A DNA stretch of 64,000 nt, taken from NCBI GenBank assembly GCA_000435975.1, contig FR884114.1, forward strand, positions 1-64,000, given 5' to 3'. The DNA comes from Oscillibacter sp. CAG:241. GTDB taxonomy: Bacteria > Bacillota > Clostridia > Oscillospirales > Oscillospiraceae. Made by a program: the position numbers and the translations under genes. The notes under the pieces were generated by a model, which saw only the letters and a list, made by a program, of their open reading frames with translations, was not told where the DNA came from and searched no databases. Shown piece after piece: positions 1 to 8,849 of this stretch. Numbering within the stretch: the first letter of the stretch is position 1; every line of letters starts with the position of its first letter.

Positions 1-95
1 CGGAGTTCTCTGTCCAATATGTTTGACAAACCTACATGGGCCCCGCAAATGGCGGCGCGGTGCTTGCCGCAAAAGTCCGGGACGCCTTGCACAGC

Positions 96-125
96 AAGGC
101 CCCCGCTTTGGACGGGGGCCTTATT
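96..125 (+). terminator. Intrinsic terminator of an upstream gene
   Basis: A 10-bp perfect stem (AAGGCCCCCG at 96-105 with CGGGGGCCTT at 113-122) has a 7-base loop and is followed by a weak T-rich tail (TTATTCT). It probably ends a transcript entering from outside the window. I see no gene in bases 1-95. Confidence 0.65.
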
Positions 126-139
126 CTGCATGAAAATCC

Positions 140-168
140 TTTTCATTTGTCTGGGTATGCGGTATAAT
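140..168 (+). promoter_or_regulatory. Promoter of the ymfF-ymfH-M3 peptidase operon
   Basis: A perfect -10 box TATAAT (163-168) sits 17 bases after a partial -35 TTTTCA (140-145). It is directly downstream of the terminator at 96-125 and about 30 bases before the first start codon, so it is the natural start of this operon. Confidence 0.6.
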
Positions 169-199
169 ATACCCACTATGTATCCTGGAGGTGCCGCAT

Positions 200-1465
200 A
201 TGGAGAAGACCCGCCGCGAGATCATGGACCGGGTATATCTCACCTATCTGCCTGCCAAAAAGTTCAAAACCGGCTGCCTTTCCGCGCAGTTCATCACGCC
301 CCTGCGCCGGGAGACGGCGTCCTGCGGCGCGCTGCTGCCGCTGGTGCTCCAGCGGGGCACCATGCGCTGTCCGGATATCCAGCAGCTGTCCGCCGCCATG
401 GACCAGCTCTACGGCGCGCAGATCAACCCCACCATCCGCAAAAGGGCGGAGTGCCAGTGCATCGGCTTTGTGGCCTCGGTAATGGACGACAGCTTCGCCC
501 CCCGGGGAGAAAAGCTGCTGGAGCCCACCGCCGCCCTGCTGGGAGAGCTGCTGCTGGACCCCGTCACCCGTAACGGCCGGTATCTGCCGGAGTATGTGGA
601 CAGTGAGCGGGCCAACCTGCTGGACAGCATCCGTTCCGTCCGCAACGACAAGCGGGACTGGGCGGACCTGCGCCTTTTGCAGGAGATGTGCCGGGACGAG
701 CCCTACGGCGTCAGCCGCCTGGGAGACGAGACTGCCGCCGCGGCCATCAACAACCAGAAGCTCCATGTCTACAGCCAGGGAATGATGTCCGCCTCCCGGC
801 TGGAGCTGTTCTACTGCGGCAGCGCTCCCATCACCCGGGTGGAGGACGCCCTGCTGGAGGCCTTCGCCGCCCTGCCCCGGGGCGCGGCCCGGGACCCACA
901 GCCGCCCCGCCGGGTGGACGCCCCGGCCCAGCCCCGTGTCATCCGCGAGACCATGGATGTGACCCAGGGAAAGCTCTCCATGGGCTTCCGCTGCGCCACC
1001 GACGATGTGCCCGCCATGCTCCTGGCCAATCTTCTGTTCGGCGGCACCAGCAATTCCAAGCTGTTTCTCAACGTCCGGGAAAAGCTCTCCCTGTGCTACT
1101 ACGCCTCCAGCAATTATGTCCGCTCCAAGGGCATCCTGACGGTGTCCTCCGGCATTGAAAGCGCCGACTATCAGCGGGCCCTGGACGAAATTCTGCACCA
1201 ATTGCAGGAGGTCCGGGACGGGCACTGGGAGCCCTGGGAGCTGGAGGGCGCCCGCAGCACCATGCGCAGCGCCCTGGCCTCCCTGCCGGATTCTCAGGGC
1301 GCCCTGGAGAATTATTGCCTGGGGCAGGCCGCCACCGGCCAGAGCGAGGATCCGGAAACCATGCAGCGCCTGCTGGATCAGGTGACGCCGGAGCGCATTC
1401 AGGCCGCCGCCCAGAGCGTGACCCTGGACACCGTATACTTCCTGCACGGAAAGGAGGACGCCTGA
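200..1465 (+). CDS. ymfF: M16-family peptidase-like protein, YmfF (YfmF) type
   Basis: An insulinase-fold protein of about 421 residues, of the type annotated as the EF-P 5-aminopentanol modification-associated protein. The active-site HxxEH motif of M16 peptidases is absent: the corresponding N-terminal segment reads PLVLQRGTMRCPDIQQL. It is therefore expected to be the non-catalytic half of a heterodimer with the next gene, which has the motif. I chose the ATG at 200 because GGAGG lies 8 bases upstream; the in-frame GTG at 191 overlaps that ribosome binding site. The stop overlaps the next start (TGATG), so the pair is translationally coupled. Family assignment is firm; the role in elongation factor P modification comes from family knowledge only. 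Confidence 0.88.
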   Translation: MEKTRREIMDRVYLTYLPAKKFKTGCLSAQFITPLRRETASCGALLPLVLQRGTMRCPDIQQLSAAMDQLYGAQINPTIRKRAECQCIGFVASVMDDSFAPRGEKLLEPTAALLGELLLDPVTRNGRYLPEYVDSERANLLDSIRSVRNDKRDWADLRLLQEMCRDEPYGVSRLGDETAAAAINNQKLHVYSQGMMSASRLELFYCGSAPITRVEDALLEAFAALPRGAARDPQPPRRVDAPAQPRVIRETMDVTQGKLSMGFRCATDDVPAMLLANLLFGGTSNSKLFLNVREKLSLCYYASSNYVRSKGILTVSSGIESADYQRALDEILHQLQEVRDGHWEPWELEGARSTMRSALASLPDSQGALENYCLGQAATGQSEDPETMQRLLDQVTPERIQAAAQSVTLDTVYFLHGKEDA

Positions 1466-2736
1466 TGAAAACCACCGTATATCCCCGCATCGGGGAAAAG
1501 GTCCTGTGGGAGACTCTGCCCAACGGCCTGCCTGTGTGCGTGGTGCCCAAGCCCGGCTATGCCCGGAGGTTTGCCTTCTTCACCACCCGCTACGGCGGCA
1601 TGGACATGCGTTTCCGGCTGGACGGCCGGTGGCTGGACACCCCCGCCGGCATCGCCCACTATCTGGAGCACAAGATGTTCGACACGGCGGACGGCAGCGC
1701 CATGCAGGAGCTGGCCAAGGGCGGGGCCGAGCCCAACGCCTTCACCAGCAACGCCGTCACCGCCTATTATTTCGACTGCACCGAGCATTTTTATGAAAAT
1801 CTGCGGATCCTGCTGTCCTTCGTGTCCGTGCCGTATTTCACCGACGAGAGCGTGGAAAAGGAACAGGGCATCATCGCCCAGGAGATCGGCATGATCGAGG
1901 ACAACCCCGAGTGGCAGGTATACCGCCAGATGATGCAGGCCCTGTACCGCCACAGCCCCGTGCGGCAGTCTGTGGCCGGGGCCGTGGAGAGCATCCGCCG
2001 GATCACGGCCCAGACCCTGTACGACTGCCACAAGGCGTTTTATACCCCCGCCAACATGTGCCTGGTGGTGGTGGGCGACGTGGACCCGGAGGAGGTTCTC
2101 CGGGCCGCCCGGGAGGTTCTGCCCCGGGAGAGTGGCCCCGCCATCCCCCGGGACTATGGCCGGGAGGAGGACCTGACGCCTCTTATGGCCCGCATAGAGG
2201 ACCGGATGGAGGTGGCCATGCCCACCTTCCTGCTGGGCTTCAAGTGCCCGCCGGTGCCGGAGGGAGAGGAGCGCATGCGCCTGGATATCCTGGGGGACCT
2301 GGCCTGCGACGTGCTCATGGGAGAGTCCAGCCCCCTGTTCACCCGGCTGTACAGTCAGGGGCTGATCAACGGCACCTTTGACAGCGCCTATGACCTGCTG
2401 CCGGGAGCCGCCTATGTGTTCTGCGGCGGCGACAGCAACGATCCCGAGGCCGTGCAGCAGGCCGTTCTGGATGAAGCCCGCCGGGTGGTCCGGGAGGGGG
2501 TGGACCCGGCCTATGTCCAGCGCATCCGCCGGGCCAGCTTCGGCGCATCCATCAAAAGTCTGAACTCCTTCGAGGCCATCGCCTCCACGGCGGCCGAGGG
2601 CTGCTTCCAGGGATACGATCCCTTCCGCTTCCCGGAGGTGTACGATTCCATTACCCAGCAGGATCTGCTGGACTTTATCCGGGACAATATCCGGCCGGAG
2701 CGCATGGCCCTGTCCATCATCTATCCAAAGGAGTGA
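1465..2736 (+). CDS. ymfH: M16-family zinc peptidase, YmfH (YfmH) type
   Basis: A 423-residue M16 peptidase, the catalytic partner of the preceding gene. The inverted zinc motif HYLEH is at about residues 65-69 in the N-terminal half, followed by the downstream acidic region of the family (EQGIIAQEIGMIED). The C-terminal half has the usual non-catalytic M16 repeat. The start at 1465 overlaps the previous stop by one base and gives the expected N-terminus (MKTTVYPRIGEKV). The longer open frame upstream is only the +1 frame of ymfF. Length and gene order match the ymfF-ymfH pair of other Firmicutes. The natural substrate is not evident from sequence. Confidence 0.9.
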   Translation: MKTTVYPRIGEKVLWETLPNGLPVCVVPKPGYARRFAFFTTRYGGMDMRFRLDGRWLDTPAGIAHYLEHKMFDTADGSAMQELAKGGAEPNAFTSNAVTAYYFDCTEHFYENLRILLSFVSVPYFTDESVEKEQGIIAQEIGMIEDNPEWQVYRQMMQALYRHSPVRQSVAGAVESIRRITAQTLYDCHKAFYTPANMCLVVVGDVDPEEVLRAAREVLPRESGPAIPRDYGREEDLTPLMARIEDRMEVAMPTFLLGFKCPPVPEGEERMRLDILGDLACDVLMGESSPLFTRLYSQGLINGTFDSAYDLLPGAAYVFCGGDSNDPEAVQQAVLDEARRVVREGVDPAYVQRIRRASFGASIKSLNSFEAIASTAAEGCFQGYDPFRFPEVYDSITQQDLLDFIRDNIRPERMALSIIYPKE

Positions 2737-2740
2737 CGCT

Positions 2741-4429
2741 ATGAACGAGAATTGGAAATTTTCTGATATTCCCTATACCAGCCCGGACGTGGAGGCCCTT
2801 CAGACCCGGTACGATGCCCTGACCCGCCGGGCCAGGGCTGCCGCCTGCCCGGAGGACCTGCTGGACGTGGTCCGGCAGCGGGACGCCCTGCAGCAGGAGG
2901 TGGCCCTGTGCCAGAGCATTGCCACCATCCGGGCCTTCCACGACGTCACCGACGAATTTTACCAGCGGGAGCTGCAGGAGACCCTGCCCCGGCTGGAGAC
3001 GCTGGATACCCAGTCCCTGTCCATGGCCATTGCGGAGAGCCCCTACGCTGCGGCGGTGGACGGGACCTTCGGCCCCCAGTTGCGCCGCCTGCTGACGCTG
3101 GATCAGCGGCTCCACACCGGCGGCAAGGAGCTGCAGGCCCGCATCTCCCGGCTGACGGCCCAATACCAGCAGCTGACGGCCTCCGCCAGGTACCCGGTCC
3201 AGGGGGAGCTGCTCAGCGGCGGTCAGCTGCGCTTTGCACTGGCCAGCACCGACCGGGAGCGCCGCCGGGCCGCCTACGAGGCCCAGCAGCAGACGGCGCT
3301 GGAAAACGCCGAAGCCCTGGAGCAGCTGCTGCGGGACCTGGTCCACGCACGAAATCAGCTGGCCCGTGAAAACGGCTTTGACAATTTTGCCGACTACGGC
3401 GATCTCTGCATGCAGCGTCTGGGCTATGGCCGGGCGGAGCTGGACGGATTCTGCCGCCAGGTGCAGACCCACATCACCCCCCTGTATCTGCGTCTCCAGG
3501 AGGAGCAGCGCCAGCGCCTGGGGGTAGAGGCGCTGCTGCCCTATGACCGGGCGCTGGTGTTCCCGGAGGGCAACGCCGTCCCCGTGGCGGCAGAGGAGCT
3601 GCCCAAGGCCGCCCGCCGGATGTATCACGCCTTGAGTCCGGAGGCGGGACATTTCTTCGACGAGATGGTCCGCCACGACCTGCTGGACGTGACCGGCTCT
3701 CCCAATAAAATTTCCGGCATGGGCTTCTGCGACATGCTGGGCGCCCCCTACCGGATGCCCTTCATCTTTGCCAACTGCGACGGCACCGCCGGCGACGTCA
3801 CCGTATACACCCACGAGCTGGGCCACGGGCTCCAGGGGTATCTGTCCATCCGCAGCCAGCCGGTGGCGGACTATGTGGGCCTGAGTCCGGACCTGGCGGA
3901 GGTCCACTCCAAGACCATGGAGCTGCTGGCCCAGCCCTACGCCCGGGATTTCTTCGGGAACCACGCTCCCCAGTTCCTGACGGAGCACCGCTATGACTTC
4001 ATCAAGGAGATGTGCGCCTTCTGCTCTATCCACACCTTTGAGACGTGGCTGTATGAGCATCCGGACGCCTCTCTGGCCCAGTGGGCAGAGGAGTTCGACC
4101 GCATTGAGAAGTCCTTCGGCCGGGCCCAGAACAACGAGCCCTGGCGGCAGCAGGTGCTGGCCGGGTGCGACCTGTTTACCAACATGGCCCTGTACATGTC
4201 CCCCCGGTATGTGGTAAGCTACGCTCTGTCCATCGTCTGCGCCCAGCAGCTGAAGGCTGCCTATGACGCCGACCCCGCAGACGGTTGGGCCCGGTATCAC
4301 GCCCTGTGTGCCTCCGGCGGCAGCAAGCTGTATGCCGAGACCCTTTCGGATGCCGGACTGCCCCTGCCCTACGCTCCCGGCGTGGTGGAGAGCCTGGCCC
4401 AGGACCTGGCCCGCCAGTTCTGGGGATAA
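2741..4429 (+). CDS. M3-family oligoendopeptidase
   Basis: A 562-residue cytoplasmic metallopeptidase that should cut short peptides. The thimet-type zinc motif HELGHGLQGY begins near residue 358, with the downstream glutamate region (DLAEVHSKTMELL) about 25 residues later, as in PepF/M3B enzymes. The N-terminal two thirds are helical and glutamine-rich, as usual for the family. The start follows the ymfH stop by 4 bases, so it belongs to the same operon. A strong terminator follows at 4493. M3 subfamily members differ in peptide length preference, which I cannot determine, so I give no gene symbol. Confidence 0.9.
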   Translation: MNENWKFSDIPYTSPDVEALQTRYDALTRRARAAACPEDLLDVVRQRDALQQEVALCQSIATIRAFHDVTDEFYQRELQETLPRLETLDTQSLSMAIAESPYAAAVDGTFGPQLRRLLTLDQRLHTGGKELQARISRLTAQYQQLTASARYPVQGELLSGGQLRFALASTDRERRRAAYEAQQQTALENAEALEQLLRDLVHARNQLARENGFDNFADYGDLCMQRLGYGRAELDGFCRQVQTHITPLYLRLQEEQRQRLGVEALLPYDRALVFPEGNAVPVAAEELPKAARRMYHALSPEAGHFFDEMVRHDLLDVTGSPNKISGMGFCDMLGAPYRMPFIFANCDGTAGDVTVYTHELGHGLQGYLSIRSQPVADYVGLSPDLAEVHSKTMELLAQPYARDFFGNHAPQFLTEHRYDFIKEMCAFCSIHTFETWLYEHPDASLAQWAEEFDRIEKSFGRAQNNEPWRQQVLAGCDLFTNMALYMSPRYVVSYALSIVCAQQLKAAYDADPADGWARYHALCASGGSKLYAETLSDAGLPLPYAPGVVESLAQDLARQFWG

Positions 4430-4492
4430 AGCCTCCTCTGCAGCCGCCGGCTGCGGAGGTTCCGGCCCCGGTTGGTAGACGAAAGAGAATAG

Positions 4493-4535
4493 ACCGACGG
4501 CGGATGCACAAGGCATCTGCCGTCGGTCCCTTTTT
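4493..4535 (+). terminator. Intrinsic terminator after the peptidase operon
   Basis: A 15-base arm beginning ACCGACGG (4493-4507) pairs with 4513-4527 with one mismatch around a 5-base loop, followed by CCC and TTTTT (4531-4535). It also lies between convergent genes. Confidence 0.85.
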
Positions 4536-4552
4536 ATCGGTTTTTCGGGTGG

Positions 4553-5137
4553 TCAGAACAAATCAGGGTACAGAGCCGCCACCTGCTGATACCAGCTCTG
4601 ATATTGGGAAAGGGTACTGCTATCCGGGGAGTATACCTGCCACGTGTCGACTGGGTCGGAGGCGGTGAGGGGTTGGTCCGTCAGGGGGTACTTGCCCAGC
4701 TCCAGCTCGGTGGGGTAGTACATGCCCGCGTAGTCGGAGCCGCTGGGGTAGGCGGTGAGGAACAGCAGGTAGGGCCGTCCCTTTTCCATGGGCAGATAGC
4801 CGCCCTGGGTCCACAGGGCGTCATCCAGGGTATAGCACTCCTCGGTGATGACCAGCTGCTCCGGGGCCTGGCCCTTCAGCACCTGGGATACTCTGCCGGT
4901 GGTCCGGGTATAGCCGGAGGAGACGTTGCCGTCGCTGTAGCGGGAAAGGACGTTTTCCTGAGTTTCCGGGGTGAATACCACGATCAGACCGCTGACATCC
5001 TGCAATTGGGACACCGTTGCCGCCTGGGTCAGACGGTCAGCGGATATCTGGTACACAGTTTCCCGCTGTCCGCAGGCAGTCAGCAGAAGCAGGAACAGCA
5101 GCAGACAGAGAAAAACCAGTCGTCTTGTGCGTTTCAT
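4553..5137 (-). CDS. Putative lipoprotein of unknown function
   Basis: A 194-residue protein with a clear lipoprotein signal: positive MKRTRR, a leucine-rich core, then the lipobox LTAC with the cysteine at about residue 22. The mature part has short motifs resembling small secreted clostridial proteins, for example VSQVLKGQAPEQLVITEE and a LLFLTAYPSG strand, and looks beta-rich. It should be anchored to the outer face of the membrane. It stands alone, converging on the M3 peptidase operon. A purine-rich ribosome site (AAAGGAGG, reading the minus strand) precedes the ATG. I do not recognise a specific function. Confidence 0.75.
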   Translation of the reverse strand: MKRTRRLVFLCLLLFLLLLTACGQRETVYQISADRLTQAATVSQLQDVSGLIVVFTPETQENVLSRYSDGNVSSGYTRTTGRVSQVLKGQAPEQLVITEECYTLDDALWTQGGYLPMEKGRPYLLFLTAYPSGSDYAGMYYPTELELGKYPLTDQPLTASDPVDTWQVYSPDSSTLSQYQSWYQQVAALYPDLF

Positions 5138-5212
5138 GGAAAGCCTCCTTTATGATTTGATAATAGAATTATATCATATATGGGGGGAAAACGCAAGGGA
5201 AATGTACTCGAC

Positions 5213-5899
5213 CTACAGGGTAGTCTCGAATTGCTCCAGGCCCTGGCCCAGCAGCCGGGCGGCCCGGTCCCCCTCTCCGGCGGCGATGAGGTCCGTAAAC
5301 CGGGCCAGAGTGCGCAGACTCTCCTCCCGGCCCACGGAGCGGATGTAGCCGGACCAGAACTCCAGATTAACCTTCTTAAAGGCGTTGAACAGCAGGGGCG
5401 TGATGGTGTTGCCGCCCAGGAACACCACACCCCGGTGATACCGGAATAGGGCCTCCGGCAGCTCCTCCTCCGGAGCCGTCTGGGCCTGGCGCAGCAGCTC
5501 CCGCAGCGCCTCCAAGTCCCCGGGGGTGTGACCGGCAGCCAGATCCCGCAGGGCCGGAGCCTCCAGATAATACCGCAGACGCAGGATGCTGCGGGCGGTT
5601 TTCTCGTCCGGCAGGCCGCCGTGATAATCCATAATGGCCGTCAGTGTTTCCAGGCTGCCGGTCTGGGCATAGTCCGCCACGGTGACGCCCCGGCGGGAGG
5701 CGATGTCCAGAAAGCCCAGGCGGTGCAGCTCCCGCAGGCCCTCATGGACCACGGTCTTGCTGATGTGCATGGTGTCGGCCAGCTCCCGCTCCGTGGGCAG
5801 CCGGTCCCCGGGCTTCAGCTGCCCGGACAGAATAGCCCCCTCCAGCTGCTGAATGAACAACTCCCGGATGGACGGGGCCACAATGGGGCGGAAATCCAT
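5213..5899 (-). CDS. FadR-subfamily GntR transcriptional regulator
   Basis: About 228 residues. The N-terminal winged helix-turn-helix (roughly residues 8-75) has the GntR signature ILSGQLKPGDRLPTERELA followed by the recognition region HISKTVVHEGLRELHRLG. The C-terminal helical domain is of FCD type, which usually binds a small organic acid. I chose the ATG at 5899, with AAGGAGG 7 bases upstream; the longer frame would run through the promoter. A minus-strand promoter (TTGACT 5967-5962, 18-base spacer, TATTCT 5943-5938) and a perfect 13-bp palindrome just inside the transcript suggest autoregulation. The divergent flavoprotein gene at 6054 may also be controlled by it. The effector is unknown. 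Confidence 0.88.
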   Translation of the reverse strand: MDFRPIVAPSIRELFIQQLEGAILSGQLKPGDRLPTERELADTMHISKTVVHEGLRELHRLGFLDIASRRGVTVADYAQTGSLETLTAIMDYHGGLPDEKTARSILRLRYYLEAPALRDLAAGHTPGDLEALRELLRQAQTAPEEELPEALFRYHRGVVFLGGNTITPLLFNAFKKVNLEFWSGYIRSVGREESLRTLARFTDLIAAGEGDRAARLLGQGLEQFETTL

Positions 5900-5913
5900 G
5901 GCATATCCTCCTT

Positions 5914-5926
5914 CTGGTCCGACCAG
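5914..5926. promoter_or_regulatory. FadR/GntR-type operator palindrome
   Basis: The sequence CTGGTCCGACCAG is a perfect 13-bp palindrome with the TGGTnnnACCA form typical of FadR-family operators. It lies between the regulator's own -10 box and its ribosome binding site, near +5 to +17 of the predicted transcript. Confidence 0.65.
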
Positions 5927-5993
5927 GACCATAAAATAGAATATCATAACTTTAGAGAAACAGTCAATAGCTTTTTGCGGCAGAAGTTGCTAT

Positions 5994-6035
5994 TATAATA
6001 GTGAGTTGGTATCGAAAAAACCGCCCGTTGGGCGG
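5994..6035 (+). promoter_or_regulatory. -10 box and 5' UTR hairpin of the flavoprotein operon
   Basis: A TATAAT box (5994-5999) without a convincing -35 precedes a short perfect hairpin in the leader (CCGCCC-GTT-GGGCGG, 6021-6035). The hairpin ends 5 bases before the AAGGAG ribosome site and could affect mRNA stability. A poor -35 suggests dependence on an activator. Confidence 0.4.
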
Positions 6036-6053
6036 AAATGAAGGAGATTTGAC

Positions 6054-8849
6054 ATGGGAAAGAACATCAACGGCGATCGTCCCACCGCGTTCCCCCTGGA
6101 GCAGGAGAAGCTGCCCTTTACCATCCCTGTGGTGGACGAGCCCCGGCCCAAGATTGCGAAGCTGGTGGCCATGATCACCGACCGGGTGCCCGCCAAGCTC
6201 AAGGGCGTCAAGGGCAACGATCCGGAATACTGGGGCCTGGCGGACCTGGTCACCGACGAAATGGCGGACGTGGCCCTGAAGATGGGCGTCCGCAAGCCCA
6301 AGACCATTGGGCAGCTGATGAAGCTGACCAAGCTGGAGCGGGAGCCTCTGCAGAAGCTGCTGGACGACATGGCCTGGGTGGGCCTGATCGAATACAACTG
6401 GGAGAATCTGGACGGGAAGAACCCCAACCACGAAAAGCGGTATGTCCTGCCCCAGTTCGTCCCCGGCAGCGCGGAGTTTTTCAACATGCGGCGCAGCCAG
6501 ATGGACGAGCATCCCCAGGTGGCGGCCTTCTTTGAGCGGATGACCTTCCTGCCCCTGGAGAAGATCACCCCCATGGTGCCTCCCGGAGGGGCCGGCATCG
6601 GCATGCACGTGATCCCCGTGGAAAAGGCCATCGAGACGGAAAACGAGGCCGTGGGCCTGGAAAAAATCTCCTATTGGCTGCACAAGTACGAGGGCAAGTA
6701 CGCCAAGAGCATGTGCTCCTGCCGGGCCAGCCGCCAGTATCTGAACGAGGGCTGCGGCGACGACCCGGAGAGCTGGTGCATCGCCGTGGGCGATATGGCC
6801 ACCTATATTGTGGAGACGGGCCGCGGGGAATACATCACCTATGACGAGGCCATGGCCATCTTCAAGAAGGCAGAGGACAACGGCTTTGTCCACCAGATCA
6901 CCAACATCGACGGCGAGCAGAAGATCTTCGGCATCTGCAACTGCAACGTCAACGTCTGCAATGCCCTGCGCACCAGCCAGCTGTTCAACACTCCCAACAT
7001 GTCCCGCAGCGCCTATGTGGCCCGGGTGGAAACGGACCAGTGCGTGGCCTGCGGCCGGTGCGTGGAATACTGTCCCGCCGGTGCGGTGAAGCTGGGCCAG
7101 AAGCTGTGCACCAAGGACGGCCCCGTGGAGTATCCCCGGCAGGAGCTGCCGGATGCGGTGAAGTGGGGCCCCGACAAGTGGTCCATCGACTACCGGGACA
7201 AGAACCGCATCAACTGCTACGACACCGGCACCGCCCCCTGCAAGACCGCCTGCCCCGCCCACATCGCCGTGCAGGGCTATCTGAAGCTGGCGGCCCAGGG
7301 CAAGTACCGGGAGGCGCTGCAGCTGATCAAGCGGGAGAATCCCTTCCCCGCCGTGTGCGGCCGCATCTGCAACCGCCGGTGCGAGGATGCCTGCACCCGG
7401 GGCACCGTGGACCAGGCCGTGGCCATCGACGAGGTGAAGCGGTTCATTGCCCAGCAGGACCTGGACGCCGCCACCCGGTTCGTGCCGGAGAAGGTGATCC
7501 CCAAGGTAGACGGCGAGTTCGATCAGCAGATCGCTATCATCGGCGGCGGCCCTGCGGGCCTGTCCTGCGCCTATTACCTGGCGGAGAAGGGCTACCGCCC
7601 CACCGTGTTTGAAAAGGAGCAGCGTCTGGGCGGCATGCTGGAGAACGGCCTGCCCAGCTTCCGGCTGGAGAAGGACGTGGTCCAGGCGGAGATCGACGTG
7701 CTGCGGGAGATGGGCGTTCAGTTCCGCTGCGGCGTGGAGGTGGGCAAGGATGTGACCATTGCCCAGCTGCGCCAGGAGGGCTTCCGGGGCTTCTATGTGG
7801 CCGTGGGCCTGCAGTCCGGCGGCAAGCTGGATATCCCCGGCGGTGACGCTCAGGGCGTTATGGCCGGTATCGACTTCATGCGCCAGGTAAACGGCGGCCA
7901 GTGCAGCAAGCTGGCGGGCCCCGTGGTGGTCATCGGCGGCGGCAACATCGCGGCGGACGTGGCCCGGACGGCGGTGCGCTGCGGCGCGGAGTCCGTGGAC
8001 CTGTACTGCCTGGAGAGCTATGATGAAATGCCCATGGGCGCGGAGGACCGGGGCGAGTGCCAGCGCGACGGCGTGACCATCCACGCCGGATGGGGCCAGA
8101 CGGAGGTGGTGACCCGGGACGGTCATGCCGCCGGGATTCGCTTCCGCAAGTGCCTGCGGGTGAAGGACGACCAGGGGCGCTTCGCACCGGTGTTCGACGA
8201 TAACGATGCCTGCGAGGCGGCCTGTGCCACGGTGCTGTACTGCATCGGTCAGAAGGTGGATTGGCGGCAGCTGCTGACGGGCACCGCCGTGACCTTCAAC
8301 CCCAACGGCACCGCCCAGGTGGACCCGGTAACGTATCAGACGGCGGAGCCCGACATTTTCGCCGGAGGCGATGCCGTCACCGGTCAGAAGTTCGCCATCG
8401 ACGCCATCGCCGCCGGCAAGGAGGGCGCCATTTCCCTGCACCGGTTCGTGCAGAAGGCAACCCTGACCATCGGCCGCAACCGCCGCCGGTTTGTGGAGCT
8501 GGACAAGGAGAACGCCCTGATCCCCGTGGGCTTCGACAACACGCCCCGCCAGCGGATCGGGTACAACGAGGCCCTGCGCCGGACCTTCCGGGACGAGCGG
8601 GTGGCCTTCACCGCCGAACAGGTGCAGAAGGAGACGGCTCGCTGCCTCAGCTGCGGCGCCTCCGTGGTGGACCCCAACAAGTGCATCGGCTGCGGTGTGT
8701 GCACCACCAAGTGCGCCTTTGACGCCATTCACCTGCACCGGGAGCGGCCGGAGTGCACCAACATGATCCCCTCCGAGGATAAGATGAAGGCCATCCTGCC
8801 CTACATGGTGAAGCGGCAGATCAAGATCCGGAAGGCCGGGAAGAAATAA
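6054..8849 (+). CDS. GltD-like FAD/NAD(P) oxidoreductase fused to iron-sulfur domains
   Basis: A 931-residue fusion. Residues 1 to about 320 form a cysteine-bearing domain (MCSCRASRQYLNEGC and FGICNCNVNVCNALR). A 4Fe-4S motif CVACGRCVEYCP starts near residue 330. A GltD-type N-terminal Fe-S region (CKTACPAHI...CGRICNRRCEDAC) follows, then an FAD site IAIIGGGPAGLSC near 493 and an NAD(P) site VVVIGGGNIAADVA near 624. A C-terminal cluster CIGCGVCTTKC is near 877. This resembles glutamate-synthase small subunit and NfnB-like electron-transfer flavoproteins, but there is no GltB partner, so it probably moves electrons between NAD(P)H and ferredoxin or an unknown partner. AAGGAG lies 7 bases before the ATG. 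The stop overlaps hypA. Confidence 0.82.
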   Translation: MGKNINGDRPTAFPLEQEKLPFTIPVVDEPRPKIAKLVAMITDRVPAKLKGVKGNDPEYWGLADLVTDEMADVALKMGVRKPKTIGQLMKLTKLEREPLQKLLDDMAWVGLIEYNWENLDGKNPNHEKRYVLPQFVPGSAEFFNMRRSQMDEHPQVAAFFERMTFLPLEKITPMVPPGGAGIGMHVIPVEKAIETENEAVGLEKISYWLHKYEGKYAKSMCSCRASRQYLNEGCGDDPESWCIAVGDMATYIVETGRGEYITYDEAMAIFKKAEDNGFVHQITNIDGEQKIFGICNCNVNVCNALRTSQLFNTPNMSRSAYVARVETDQCVACGRCVEYCPAGAVKLGQKLCTKDGPVEYPRQELPDAVKWGPDKWSIDYRDKNRINCYDTGTAPCKTACPAHIAVQGYLKLAAQGKYREALQLIKRENPFPAVCGRICNRRCEDACTRGTVDQAVAIDEVKRFIAQQDLDAATRFVPEKVIPKVDGEFDQQIAIIGGGPAGLSCAYYLAEKGYRPTVFEKEQRLGGMLENGLPSFRLEKDVVQAEIDVLREMGVQFRCGVEVGKDVTIAQLRQEGFRGFYVAVGLQSGGKLDIPGGDAQGVMAGIDFMRQVNGGQCSKLAGPVVVIGGGNIAADVARTAVRCGAESVDLYCLESYDEMPMGAEDRGECQRDGVTIHAGWGQTEVVTRDGHAAGIRFRKCLRVKDDQGRFAPVFDDNDACEAACATVLYCIGQKVDWRQLLTGTAVTFNPNGTAQVDPVTYQTAEPDIFAGGDAVTGQKFAIDAIAAGKEGAISLHRFVQKATLTIGRNRRRFVELDKENALIPVGFDNTPRQRIGYNEALRRTFRDERVAFTAEQVQKETARCLSCGASVVDPNKCIGCGVCTTKCAFDAIHLHRERPECTNMIPSEDKMKAILPYMVKRQIKIRKAGKK

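Noticed and set aside
176..4516. Long minus-strand open frames opposite the peptidase genes (176-1447 and 2717-4516)
   Set aside because: They are exact antisense shadows in GC-rich coding sequence. The plus-strand frames have family motifs (HxxEH, HELGH) and ribosome sites; the minus frames are low-complexity (G, Q, A, H, L rich) with none.
5964..8738. A 924-residue minus-strand frame opposite the flavoprotein gene
   Set aside because: Low-complexity glycine, histidine and alanine-rich shadow of a gene with clear FAD, NAD(P) and Fe-S motifs.
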